A DNA stretch of 64,000 nucleotides, taken from contig NC_049982.1 in NCBI RefSeq assembly GCF_000003815.2, forward strand, positions 28,456,329 to 28,520,328. Direction: 5' to 3'. Below, in pieces: positions 1 through 10,915 of this stretch. Numbering within the stretch: position 1 is the stretch's first letter; each line of letters starts with the position of its first letter. The DNA is from Branchiostoma floridae (lineage: Eukaryota; Chordata; Leptocardii; Amphioxiformes; Branchiostomatidae). A model generated the notes under the pieces. The model was not told the DNA's origin, ran no database searches, and was given only the letters and a program-made list of their open reading frames with translations. The translations under genes were made by a program, and so were the position numbers.

Positions 1-675
1 GGAACTCATTGCCATCTGACATTAAGTCACTGTGTACATTGTCCAGTTTTAAACAAGCCATCTCAAACATTGTCACCTAGACCGTTTACCTCTAAACACT
101 ATGCTCTATTGTAAATACAGTACTGTGATTGTTGTGGGTTTTTTTAATGTATGACGTATAGTCAAGTGGAATGTTTGAACCTTGGAAGATTAGCCCGTAA
201 GGGCTAAAGGTTTTTTAATAAACAACAACAAATAAACAACACCAAGTATTAAACTAATCCATTCAGTCGTTCTTGAGTTTTCTTGTTGACAGACAGAAAG
301 GCAGACAGGCACATAATCGCTAGTGAAAATATAACCTCCATGACATTTCATGGATGTAATAATGAATGCGGTGTTTTCAGGGCGGTTACGCTGATTGACA
401 TACCAGAGTTTGGTGTGCGCCAGTGGCTTCTGTGGGAGGCCTGGAGGCAACAAGTAAAAATGATGATTCTTTTTCGTGTCAGACTATTCTTGATTTTGTA
501 AGAATACGACAGTTTCGACGATAGTACGATGTGTCCTTCCAAAAACTTAAAACGAATGACACTTACTGCTCTTAATTTTTTGCAGAACCCCTCCCGCCCA
601 GTGGAACGTTCCACCGTGAACGTCAACAGGTGTCAACAAGTTTGGTTTCGGTGCGTCATACTTCCGGGTGAGAAA
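1..675. repeat. Left edge and upstream flank of TRIM duplicon 1
   Basis: No gene is supported here. From about 230 to 675 the sequence is the 5' flank shared by all three TRIM units (compare 3590-4023 and 7380-7815): an AT-rich stretch containing CATGACATTTCATGGA, then a TTTTTGCAG splice-acceptor-like tract just before AACCCCTCCCG. The shared acceptor suggests a 5' untranslated exon begins near 585, with the translated start further on. A small inverted repeat AGCCC/GGGCT lies at about 191-205. Confidence 0.6.
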
Positions 676-2652
676 ATGGCGTCGAACGCAATCAGCGACA
701 TTACCGACGAATTTCTCGTCTGCCAGGTGTGTCTTGAGGACTTCAGGCAGCCTAAGGTGCTGCCGTGTCTTCACACTTTCTGCCAGCCGTGTTTGGAGAG
801 GCTCCTGGCCACAGAGCCGGCAGGGAAACTGGATTGTCCAACATGCCGACAGGACGTGCCACTCCCTGAAAATGGCGTCCAGGGGCTGAAGTCCAACTTC
901 CTCGTTGGAAAGCTGCGCGACATTCTGCAACAACAGCCGAAAGGGGAAACTTCCGAGGCGCGGGAGGATGGAGTCCCCTGTACGGTCTGTGAGGCCGGGA
1001 ACTCCGCTCAGTTCTACTGTGTGGAGTGTCCCGACTACCTGTGTCAGACGTGTAACGATATGCACGGACGGTTCAAAGCTAATCGGTCCCACAAAGTTGT
1101 AACAGTTCAAGACCTGCAATCCGGCAAGGCTGCCGCCGAGCTCCGGTCAAGAGAGACCTCCAAGTGTGAGGATCACCAGGAACTGAACAAGTTCTACTGT
1201 GACACCTGTCACCGGGTCATCTGTCTGCACTGTGTGGTCACGGCGCACAAAGATCACCAGTATGTGGAGATAGAGAAGGCGGCCGAGAGGGAGGGAGCAA
1301 AGATCAAGGCAAAACTGACCGCAGTGAAAAACACAGCAGACCTCCATCAGAACTGGATACGAGACTTGCAGTCAGTAAAGGACGAGTGGTCCTCACATGT
1401 ACAGCGGGCAGAAGAACAGATCAAAAAACAAGTCAACTCGATCATCGAGGCCGCGAAGAAAGTGGGAAACGACAGAATCGCTCAGCTTCGCGCCATGAAC
1501 GCTGCTCGGGTGAAACAGATGGAAGCCGCCATGGGGGCAGCTGAGATGGACCTGGCCTCAGCCAAGAGCTGTGTCCAGTTCACGGACAACGTGTTGGAGT
1601 ACGGGAGCCCGGCGGAGCTCATGTCGGTGGCCGGAGAGCTGACCGGACGGTTGGACCAAACCGCGGACGAGAAGAAAGCCGACAAGACTGAAATGACCAA
1701 AGACTTGGTGAACTTGACGGTCAAACCATCGACTTATAACGTGGAGCAGGAAGTGTCCAAACTTGTCGGTGAGATTACGAAAACATTAATCCCGATGTTA
1801 TCTTCACCTCCGACGTTAACTACGCAGGTGCGACCAAATATGGTGATCGGTAAGGACGACAGAGGTCTAAAACGCATTAAAGTTGTAGGGAAGGACAGAG
1901 TTGGACAGTTTCTGACGTCGCTTGCTGTCACAGCAGAGGGAGACATTGTAGCAACTGATAATCGCAACTCACGTCTGCAATTTTTGGGCAAAGATGGGTC
2001 TTTCAAGCAGAGAGTCGATCTAACATTTCAGCCATGGTCTGTGGCGGCACTGACAAACGGTGATCTGCTGGTGACAGGAGACGGACACAGGATTCACGTG
2101 CTGGACAAACAGGGGAGGGAGTCACGTGTCATCCAGGTGACAGGGGCTGCAAATAAAGGAGGGACTACATTTGGTATCGCTGTTGACGGTTTGGGACGCA
2201 TCATCGTCACTATCGGGCGCCAAGTTTTCAAACTCAGCCCCAGCGGTGACGTCATGATGAGGATCGGGGGCGAAGATCAAGGTCAGCAGGATTTTGGCTC
2301 CTCCCTCCGTGTGGCCGTCAACAGCAGGAACCAGATCATTGTCAGTGATTGGCAGAACAACAAAATGATGATGTTTGACCCTTCTGGTCGCCATCTGTTC
2401 ACGTGCGGTTCATATGGCTCGGGACCTGGTCAGCTGAACTATCCCCACTGTGTCATAACGGACAGCGAGGACGACATTATTGTATCTGACTGTAACAACC
2501 GTCGTGTTTCCCTGTTCAGTCGGGACGGCACGTTTATCAGGCACTTGCTGACACAGACTGAACACAGTCTGGGCAATCCAAGGGGGCTGGCATTGACTCA
2601 CGACGGACATCTGATTGTTTCTGAGTTCACAACCATCGCTTTTTTCATGTAA
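676..2652 (+). CDS. TRIM-NHL protein, copy 1 (TRIM2/3-like RING E3 ubiquitin ligase)
   Basis: This single-exon gene encodes 658 residues. The start is the ATG in GAAAATGG, which opens MASNAISDITDEF. The frame is open further upstream, but that part crosses a probable splice acceptor and is repeated as 5' flank in all copies. Visible domains in order: a C3HC4 RING with C16, C19, C31, H33, C36, C39, C54 and C57; two B-boxes (about 92-130 and 157-195, the second with CxxCH and CLHC); a coiled coil (about 200-310); and a C-terminal NHL beta-propeller (about 395-655), with repeats such as VAVNSRNQIIVSD and CVITDSEDDIIVSD. TRIM-NHL proteins ubiquitinate targets or bind RNA or proteins through the NHL; the substrate cannot be told. 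Relative to copies 2 and 3 it lacks two residues in the QFQ(W/G)LTSLAV segment. It is a member of a young tandem family. Confidence 0.95.
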   Translation: MASNAISDITDEFLVCQVCLEDFRQPKVLPCLHTFCQPCLERLLATEPAGKLDCPTCRQDVPLPENGVQGLKSNFLVGKLRDILQQQPKGETSEAREDGVPCTVCEAGNSAQFYCVECPDYLCQTCNDMHGRFKANRSHKVVTVQDLQSGKAAAELRSRETSKCEDHQELNKFYCDTCHRVICLHCVVTAHKDHQYVEIEKAAEREGAKIKAKLTAVKNTADLHQNWIRDLQSVKDEWSSHVQRAEEQIKKQVNSIIEAAKKVGNDRIAQLRAMNAARVKQMEAAMGAAEMDLASAKSCVQFTDNVLEYGSPAELMSVAGELTGRLDQTADEKKADKTEMTKDLVNLTVKPSTYNVEQEVSKLVGEITKTLIPMLSSPPTLTTQVRPNMVIGKDDRGLKRIKVVGKDRVGQFLTSLAVTAEGDIVATDNRNSRLQFLGKDGSFKQRVDLTFQPWSVAALTNGDLLVTGDGHRIHVLDKQGRESRVIQVTGAANKGGTTFGIAVDGLGRIIVTIGRQVFKLSPSGDVMMRIGGEDQGQQDFGSSLRVAVNSRNQIIVSDWQNNKMMMFDPSGRHLFTCGSYGSGPGQLNYPHCVITDSEDDIIVSDCNNRRVSLFSRDGTFIRHLLTQTEHSLGNPRGLALTHDGHLIVSEFTTIAFFM

Positions 2653-4023
2653 AACGCAACTTGAAGACATCCACAAGTACTTAATCCATACTTCCAATCT
2701 ATGCAAGATTTTAATGTCTCCAAGAGGTATTTTCGTAATGTCATATGCACCCGTGTCAGTAAGACGTCATTTAATTTGATTGTTCAATTTAACTCAACTC
2801 TTGTAAAGCCTATCCTTAAGTTAGGAATGTAATTCCAATACCATCTTTGCCCCCTTTTATATCAGTATGAAACATAATGGTTAACAATGATATTCTGTTC
2901 ATTGTGTCGATAGAGCAAATAGGGTGTTTCATTATGAATTGACAATTTACTTAACACGATCGAATACGAATAAAATCAACAACATACTATCTGTAAATGA
3001 ATCAATAACCAATACATATAGCATGTGCTATATCCGACAAGGTCAAGTAAATATTTAAAATGTCAGATATAGAACAGTTGCTGTTTTTTTCAGGCCTGCC
3101 TCGTCATCCTCATTAAAGTTTTCTTTCAGCAGCGATATACTTTGTAGTCATTTTTGTCATACATTCCTATATTCAATGAGACTGCACATCGAATAAGATA
3201 AAGTCTGCTAAAAAGTTAAGGTGTGGGACAGTTCATTAACCACTGACTTCTAAGAAGAAGTCAAATCCAATGATAAGATGCAACTTCAGCTGAATAGACA
3301 TTAGTGCTATGCACTAGTACTACATTGTATTTTGCTTCCATCGAGAATGTTCCTGCAATTAGCCTTCGGGCATGATTTTGCAAATAAACTTGCGTTGATA
3401 CTAAAAAGGTAAAAGTTATGTAACTTATTCCTGAGCCGAGAGCTACCTAATACTCAAAATTTGTGACCATAGCTTGTTCAGCACGAGATGGAAAACCCGG
3501 AAGTTGGGCTGCAGTACCTCGGGAAGCCGCTAGGGGGCAGAAAATCTAATGATTTCTAGCTTTCATCACACCCCACCAACACACCAAGTATAAAACTAAT
3601 CCATTCAGCCGTTCTTGAGTTTCCTTCTTGAAGAATAGAAAGACAGACAGACACACAAACGCTAGTGAAAATATAACCTCCATGACATTTCATGGATGTA
3701 ATAATGAATGCGGTGTTTTCAGGGCGGTTACACTGATTGACATACCAGAGTTTGGTGTGCGCCAGTGGCTTTCTGTGGGGAGCATGGAGCAGCAATTATA
3801 TAAGATAGGTGATTCTTTTTCGTGTTAGGTTATTCTTACTTTTGTAAGAATGCGACAGTTTCGACAAAAGTGCATGCGGTGTATCAGTCCAAAAAATTAA
3901 ACTGTTGTTAAGTTTTTGCAGAACCCCTCCCGACCAGTGGAACGTTCCACCGTGAACGTCACCAGGTGTCAACAAGTTTGGTTTCGCTGCGTCATAGCCT
4001 GCGTCATACTTCCGGGTGAGAAA
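2653..4023. repeat. Intergenic spacer between TRIM copies 1 and 2 (duplicated)
   Basis: No gene is seen. The first ~750 bases (3' flank of copy 1) are near-identical to 6007-6790 and similar to 9815-10340. The rest is 5' flank of copy 2, including a dispersed motif AAGCCGCTAGGGGGC near 3522-3536 that recurs diverged at 7334 and 47441. The spacer was duplicated together with the genes. Confidence 0.7.
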
Positions 4024-6006
4024 ATGGCGTCGAACGCAATCAGCGACATTACCGACGAATTTCTCGTCTGCCAGGTGTGTCTTGAGGACTTCAGGCAGCC
4101 TAAGGTGCTGCCGTGTCTTCACACCTTCTGTCAGCCGTGTTTGGAGAGGCTCCTGGCCACAGAGCCGGTAGGGAAACTGGACTGTCCAACATGCCGACAG
4201 GACGTGCCACTCCCTGAAAATGGCGTCCAGGGGCTGAAGTCCAACTTCCTCGTTGGCAAACTGCGCGACATTCTGCAACAACAGCCGAAAGGGGAAACTT
4301 CCCAGGCGAGGGAGGATGGAGTCCCCTGTACAGTCTGTGAGGCCGGGAACTCCGCTCAGTTCTACTGTGTCGAGTGTCCCGACTACCTGTGTCAGACGTG
4401 TAACGATATGCACGGACGGTTCAAAGCTAATCGGTCCCACAAAGTTGTAACAGTTCAAGACCTGCAATCCGGCAAGGCTGCCACCGAGCTCCGGGCAAGG
4501 GAGACCTCCAAGTGTGAGGATCACCAGGAACTGAACAAGTTCTACTGTGACACCTGTCACCGGGTCATCTGTCTGCACTGTGTGGTCACGGCGCACAAAG
4601 ATCACCAGTATGTGGAGATAGAGAAGGCGGCCGAGAGGGAGGGAGCAAAGATCAAGGCAAAACTGGCCACAGTGAAAAACACAGCAGACCTCCATCAGAA
4701 CTGGATACAAGACTTGCAGTCAGTGAAGGACGAGTGGTCTTCACAGGTACAGCTGACAGAAGACGAGATCAGAAAACAAGTCAACTCGATCATCGAGGTC
4801 GCGAAGAAGGTGGGAAACGACAGAATCGCTCAGCTTCGCGCCATGAACGCTGCTCGGGAGAAACAGATGGAAGCCGCCATGGAGGCAGCTGAGATGGACC
4901 TAGCCTCGGCCAAGAGCTGTGTCCAGTTCGCGGACAACGTGTTGGAGTACGGGAGTCCGGCGGAGATCATGTCGGTGGCCGGAGAACTGACCGAACGGTT
5001 GGACCAAACCGCGGACGAGAAGAAAGCCGACAAGGCTGAAATGACCAAAGACTTGGTGAACTTGACAGTCGAACCTTCGACTTATAACGTGGAGCAGGAA
5101 GTGTCCAAACTTGTCGGTGAGATCAAGAAAACAGCAATCCAAATGTTATCTTCACCTCCAACGTTAACTACGCAGGTGCGACACAATATGGTGATCGGTA
5201 AGGACGGCGGAGGTCTAAAACGTATTAAAATTGTAGGGGTAAACAGAATTGGACAGTTTCAATGGCTGACGTCGCTTGCTGTCACAGCAGAGGGAGACAT
5301 TGTAGCAACTGATTACGGCAACTCACGTCTGCAATTTTTGGGCAAAGATGGGTCTTTCAAGAAGAAGGTCAATCTCAGATTTCAGCCATTGTGTGTGGCG
5401 GCACTGACAAACGGTGATCTGTTGGTGACAGGAGACGGACACAGGATTCACGTACTGGGCAAACAGGGGAGGGAGTCTCGTGTCATCCAGGTGACAGGGG
5501 CTGCCGAGACAGGTGCAAATACGACTGGTATCGCGGTTGACGGTTTGGGACACATCATCGTCACAATTGGGCACCAAGTTTTCAAACTCAGCCCCAGCGG
5601 TGACGTCATGATGAGGATCGGGGGCAAAGATGAAGGTCAGCAGGATTTTGGCTCCTCCCTCCGTGTGGCCGTCAACAGCAGGAACCAGATCATCGTCAGT
5701 GATTGTAACAACAACAAAATTAAGAAGTTTGACCCCTCCGGTCGCCATCTGTTCACGTGCGGGTCACGTGGCTCGGGACCTGGTCAGCTGAAGAATCCCC
5801 ACTGTGTCATAACGGACAGCGAGGACGACATTAGTGTGTCTGACTATTACAACAATCGCGTTTCCCTGTTCAGTCGGGACGGCACGTTTATCAGGCACGT
5901 GCTGACAGAGACTGAACACAGTCTGGACGGTCCAATGGGGCTGGCAGTGACTCACGACGGACATTTGATTGTTTCTGAGAGCAAAACCATCACTTTTTTC
6001 TTGTAA
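4024..6006 (+). CDS. TRIM-NHL protein, copy 2 (TRIM2/3-like RING E3 ubiquitin ligase)
   Basis: This single-exon gene encodes 660 residues and is the closest intact relative of copy 1. It starts at the same GAAAATGG context and has the same complete C3HC4 RING (C16 to C57), two B-boxes, coiled coil and NHL propeller. Differences cluster in the coiled coil (for example VQLTEDEIRKQ instead of VQRAEEQIKKQ) and in the propeller loops (DYGNSR, AETGANTTG, DYYNNR), while the RING is almost unchanged. That fits constrained catalysis with a diverging ligand-binding surface, but I have not measured substitution rates. The 5' flank carries a short insertion (GCGTCATAGCCT region) before the start. Expected role: E3 ligase or adaptor in the cytosol. 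Confidence 0.95.
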   Translation: MASNAISDITDEFLVCQVCLEDFRQPKVLPCLHTFCQPCLERLLATEPVGKLDCPTCRQDVPLPENGVQGLKSNFLVGKLRDILQQQPKGETSQAREDGVPCTVCEAGNSAQFYCVECPDYLCQTCNDMHGRFKANRSHKVVTVQDLQSGKAATELRARETSKCEDHQELNKFYCDTCHRVICLHCVVTAHKDHQYVEIEKAAEREGAKIKAKLATVKNTADLHQNWIQDLQSVKDEWSSQVQLTEDEIRKQVNSIIEVAKKVGNDRIAQLRAMNAAREKQMEAAMEAAEMDLASAKSCVQFADNVLEYGSPAEIMSVAGELTERLDQTADEKKADKAEMTKDLVNLTVEPSTYNVEQEVSKLVGEIKKTAIQMLSSPPTLTTQVRHNMVIGKDGGGLKRIKIVGVNRIGQFQWLTSLAVTAEGDIVATDYGNSRLQFLGKDGSFKKKVNLRFQPLCVAALTNGDLLVTGDGHRIHVLGKQGRESRVIQVTGAAETGANTTGIAVDGLGHIIVTIGHQVFKLSPSGDVMMRIGGKDEGQQDFGSSLRVAVNSRNQIIVSDCNNNKIKKFDPSGRHLFTCGSRGSGPGQLKNPHCVITDSEDDISVSDYYNNRVSLFSRDGTFIRHVLTETEHSLDGPMGLAVTHDGHLIVSESKTITFFL

Positions 6007-7815
6007 AACGCAACTTGAAAACATCCACAAGTACTTAATCCATCCTTCTAATCTATGTTAGATTTTAATGTCTCCATAATGTACTTTCTTTATGTCATAT
6101 TCATCCGTGTCAGTAAGACGTCATTTAATTTGAATGTTCAATTTAACTCAACTCTTGTAAAGCCTATCCTTAAGTTAGGAATGTAATTCCAATACCATCT
6201 TTGCCCCCTTTCATATCAGTATGAAACATAATATTATGGTTAGCAATGATATTCTTGTTCATTGTGTCGATAGAGCAAATAGGATGTTTCATTATGAATT
6301 GACAATTTACTTAACACGATCGAATACGAATAAAATCAACAACATACTATCTGTAAATGAATCAATACTCAATACATATATCATGTGCTATATCCGACAA
6401 GGTCAAGTAAATATTTGAAATGTCAGATATAGAACATTTGCTGTTTCTCGCAGGCCTGCCTTGTCATGCTCAGTAAATTTTCTTCCAGCAGTGATATACA
6501 TTGTAGTCATTTTGTCACACATTCCTGTATTCAACGACACTGCACATCGAATAGTTAAATATAAGATTTATAAAGTCTACTAAAGGGTAGGGTGTGGGAC
6601 AGCTCATTAACCACTGCCTTCTAAGAAGAAGTCAAATCCAATAATAAGATGCAACTTCAGCTGAATAGACATTAGTGCTATGCACTAGTACTACATTGTA
6701 TTTTGTTTCCCTCGAGAATGTTTCTGCAATTAGCCTTCGGGCATGATTTTGCAAATAAACTTGCGTTGATACTAAAAAGGTAGATAAAAAGTGAAAAATA
6801 AATTCACAAACTTTAAAATTTCCAAACAAATGTCACACTTTCATGATGCCACATCCACGATTTCTTAAAAGAACTTAACCCTTAAGCTGCGGCTCCCGAT
6901 TCCAGAGACACGAGGAGCGTGAGGTGTCTTGAGATGTCGGTGGGATCAAGCAAAGAGCAATACATGAGCGTACCATATCATGTACAGGACAAGAGATGCA
7001 TTGAAAAAAATAGCTAGGATAGATAATTCTCATTTATTATGCAAATATACTCCAATTTCACATAAATTGTATTTCATTTTGTACAACATTGTCTAAGGTA
7101 CCTACATACTGAAAATCATAAATATTTGTTGTTCCCTTCTTGAGTTATCCACTTCAGAAGTTTTTGACAAAAATGCCCCTGCAATCCCAAAACTAGTCGC
7201 TATTTGGGGGGGGGCGCAAAGTTATGTCACTTATTCCTGAGCACAAGAGCCTCCCAATGCTCAAAATTTGTGACCATAGCTTGTTCACAGCAAGAGATAG
7301 AAAACCCGGAAGTTGTGCTGCAGTACCAAGAGAAGCCGCTAGGAGGCCAAAAATCTAATCATTTCTAGCTTTCATCACAACCCACCAACACGCCAAGTAT
7401 GAAACTAATCCATTCAGCCATTCTTGAGTTTTCTTTTTGACAGACAGAAGGACAGACCGACACACAAACGCTAGTGAAAATATAACCTCCATGACATTTC
7501 AAGGAGGTAGTAATGAATGCGGTGTTTTCAGGGCGGTTACACTGATTGGCATACCGTGAGAGTTTGGTGTGCGCCAGTGGCTTTCTTTGGGGGGCCTGGA
7601 GGCAACAAGTAAGAATAATTATGATTCTTTTTCGTGTCTATTCTTTCTTTTGTAAGAATACGACAGTTTCGACGAAAGTGCGGTGTTTAATTCTAAAAGC
7701 TTAAAACTGTATTAAGTTTTTGCAGAACCCCTCCCGACCAGTGGAACGTTCCACCGTGAACGTCACCAGGTGTCAACAAGTTTGGTTTCGCTGCGTCATA
7801 CTTCCGGGTGAGAAA
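6007..7815. repeat. Intergenic spacer between TRIM copies 2 and 3
   Basis: No gene is seen. The left part repeats the copy 1 3' flank and the right part (about 7200-7815) repeats the 5' flank. About 6785-7200 is a segment absent from spacer 1, ending in a G run at 7206-7214; it accounts for the longer spacing (start-to-start 3792 versus 3348 bases). Confidence 0.65.
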
Positions 7816-9814
7816 ATGGCGTCGAACGCAATCAGCGACATTACCGACGAATTTCTCGTCTGCCAGGTGTGTCTTGAGGACTTCATGCATCCTAAGATGC
7901 TGCCGTGTCTTCACACCTTCTGCCAGCCGTGTTTGGAGAAGCTCCTGGCCACAGAGCCGGTAGGGAAACTGGACTGTCCGACGTGCCGACAGGACGTGTC
8001 CCTCCCACAAAATGGCGTGCAGGGGCTGAAGTCCAACTTCCTCGTTGGCAAACTGCGCGACATTCTGCAACAACAGCCGCAACAACAGCCAAAAGGGGAA
8101 ACTTCCCAGGCGAGGGAGGAAGGAGTCCTCTGTGCAGTGTGTGAGGTCGGAAACTCGGCTCAGTTTTATTGTGTTGAGTGTACCGACTACCTGTGTCAGA
8201 CGTGTAAAGACATGCACCGTCGGTTCAAAGTAAGCAGGGACCACAAAACTGTAACAATACAAGACCTGCAATCCGGCCAAGCTGCCACCGAGCTCCGGGC
8301 AAGGGAGACCTGCAAGTGTCAGGATCACCAAGAACTGAACAACTTCTACTGTGACACCTGTCACCGAGTCATCTGTCTGCACTGTGTGGTCACGGCGCAC
8401 AAAGATCACCAGTATGTGGAAATAGAGAAGGCGGCAGAGAGGGAGGGGGCAAAGATCAAGGAAAAACAGGCCACAGTAAAGAACACAGCAGACTTGCATG
8501 AGAAGTGGACACAACAGTTGCAGTCAGTAAAGGACGAATGGTCTGCACAGGTACAGCGGACAGAAGAACAGATCAGAAAACAAGTCAACTCGATCATCGA
8601 GGCCGCGAAGAAGGTGGGGAACGACAGAATCGCTCAGCTTCGCGCCATGAACGCTGCTCGGGAGAAACAGCTGGAAGCCGCCATGGAGGCAGCTGAGATG
8701 GACCTGGCCTCAGCCAGGAGCTGTGTCCAGTTCACGGACAACGTGTTGGAGTACGGGAGCCCGGCGGAGCTCATGTCGGTGGCCGGAGAACTGACCGGAC
8801 GGTTGGACCAAACCGCGGACGAGAAGAAAGCCGACAAGGCTGAAATGACCAAAGACTTGGTGAACTTGACAGTCGAACCGTCGACTTATAACGTGGAGCA
8901 GGAAGTGTCCAAACTTGTCGGTGTGATCACGAAAACATTAAACCCGAAGTTATCTTCACCTCCAACGTTAACTACGCAGGTGCGACCAAATATGGTGATC
9001 GGTAAGGGCGACGGAGGTCTAAAACGCATTAAAGTTGTAGGGAAGGATAGAGATGGACAGTTTCAAGGCCTGACGTCGCTTGCTGTCACAGCAGAGGGAG
9101 ACATTGTAGCAACTGATTACGGCAACTCACGTCTGCAATTTTTGGGCAAAGATGGGTCTTTCAAGAAGAAAGTCGATCTCAAATTTCATCCATGGTCTGT
9201 GGCGGCACTGACAAACGGTGAGCTGTTGGTGACAGGAGACGGACACAAGATTCACGTACTGGACAAACAGGGGAGCGGGTCACGTGTCATCCGAGCAAGT
9301 GACAGGGGCTGCAGAGACAGATAAACCTACACTCGGTATCGCTGTTGACGGTTTGGGACGCATCATCGTCACTATCGGGCACCAAGTTTTCAAACTCAGC
9401 CCCAGCGGTGACGTCATGATGAGGATCGGGGGCAAAGGTCAAGGTCCGCAGTATTTAGGCTCCTTCCTCCATGTGGCCGTCAACAGCAGGAACCAGATCA
9501 TTGTCAGTGATTGGTTAAACAACAAAATGATGATGTTTGACCCCTCCGGTCGCCATCTGTTCACGTGCGGGTCACGTGGCTCGGGACCTGGACAGCTGTA
9601 CCGTCCCCACTGTGTCATAACGGACAGCGAGGACAACATTATTGTGTCTGACTGTAACAACCGTCGTGTTTCCCTATTCAGTCGGGACGGCACGTTTATC
9701 AGGCACGTGCTGACACAGACTGAACACAGTCTGGGCTATCCAATGGGGCTGGCAGTGACTCACGACGGACATTTGATTGTTTCTGAGAGCAAAACCATCA
9801 CTTTTTTCTTGTAG
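7816..9814 (+). pseudogene. TRIM-NHL protein, copy 3, frameshifted in the NHL propeller
   Basis: The third tandem copy starts in the same GAAAATGG context. Its RING (C16 to C57), B-boxes and coiled coil are intact. The B-box region has more changes than in copies 1 and 2, and QPQQQP is expanded near residue 90. At about 9293-9297 four extra bases (GAGC) appear where copies 1 and 2 read CATCCAGGTGAC. The frame then ends at 9324 after 502 residues, in the second half of the NHL domain. The remaining ~160 NHL residues continue intact in another frame to the stop at 9814. The downstream frame has no other break, so the lesion is recent, allelic or an assembly error. A truncated RING/B-box/coiled-coil protein could still be made. 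Confidence 0.85.
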
Positions 9815-10363
9815 AACGCAACTTGAAAACATCCACAAATACTTAACCCATGCACTTCTAATCTATGCAAGATTTGAATGTCTCCAACATGTATTTAATT
9901 AATATCACATTCATCCGTGATAGTAAGACGTCATTTGATTTTATTGTTCAACTTAACTTAACTCTTGTAAAGCATATCCTTAAGTTAGGGATGTAATTTC
10001 AATACCATCTTGGCCCACTTTCATATCAGTATGAAACATAATGGTAAACAATGCCATGACTATTCTGTTTATTGTGTCGATAAAGTGAATAGGATGTTTC
10101 ATGATGAATTTACAATTTTTCTTAACACTACGTATAGAATACGACAAAAAATCAACAACTATCTGTAAATATAGAATGCGAATAAAATCAACAACTATCT
10201 GCAAATGAATCAATAATTAATACATATATCATGTGCTATATTCGACAAGGTCAGGTAAATATTTAAAAGTTCAGATATCGAACATTTGCTGTTTCTCTCA
10301 GGCCTGCCTGACTTTACTCATGAAATATTCTTCCAGCAGTGATATACATTTGTAGTCTTTTTT
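9815..10363. repeat. 3' flank of TRIM duplicon 3
   Basis: The sequence is homologous to 2653-3100 and 6007-6470 but more diverged, with an internal local duplication of ATAGAATACGA/AATCAACAACTATCTG near 10135-10200. No gene is seen. Confidence 0.6.
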
Positions 10364-10645
10364 CGGAAACAGTAGGACGGCAATAGCCACAAGCATGAAT
10401 GATTATTATTAGTGTGTTGAATGAAATAATTTGATGACATGGTTTGTAAATATGATCTTGTGGTCTTTTCGGAAACAGTAGGACGGCAAGAGCCACAAGC
10501 ATGAATGATTAGTGTGTTGAATGAAATAATTTGATGGCATGGTTTGTAAATATGATCTTGTGGTCTTGTCGGAAACAGTAGGACGGCAAGAGCCACAGGC
10601 ATGAATGATTAGTGTGTTGAATGAAATGATTTGATGACATGGTCA
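10364..10645. repeat. Three-copy ~100-bp tandem repeat
   Basis: The motif CGGAAACAGTAGGACGGCAA begins at 10364, 10470 and 10570 (periods 106 and 100). Each copy continues through GAATGATTAGTGTGTTGAATG and TTTGTAAATATGATCTTGTGG. Copy 1 has an extra ATTATT, and copy 3 is cut short at about 10643. The array marks the right edge of the TRIM duplication block. Confidence 0.85.
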
Positions 10646-10915
10646 CTCTCCGTGAACGAGATGGACTGTCAGCCGTCGAAAGTTTGGAGGTATGTCACAC
10701 TCACTGGAGGTATGTACCTTACCTTTAAAAACTGTCATTGCTTGGAGAAAATTTGGAGTAACTCAACTCATAATGTTATTTTTACCTCCAACGCGGTCTG
10801 AAACCAATAACAATGTTGGAGAGAACGGCAGTGGAGATGGAAAGTTTGACAATCTGACAAGGTGAACTAACGTTACAAGGGGCTGACCGAGTATCCCATC
10901 CCCGTGTAATCTCAC

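Noticed and set aside
529-675. Upstream in-frame extension of TRIM copy 1
   Set aside because: It spans a splice-acceptor-like TTTTTTGCAG and repeats in the flanks of the other copies with different frame lengths. The ATG at 676 gives the conserved N-terminus directly before the RING.
3796-4710. 304-codon open frame on the - strand across TRIM copy 2
   Set aside because: It is the antisense shadow of the RING/B-box coding region. The same shadow appears under the other TRIM copies and has no family features.
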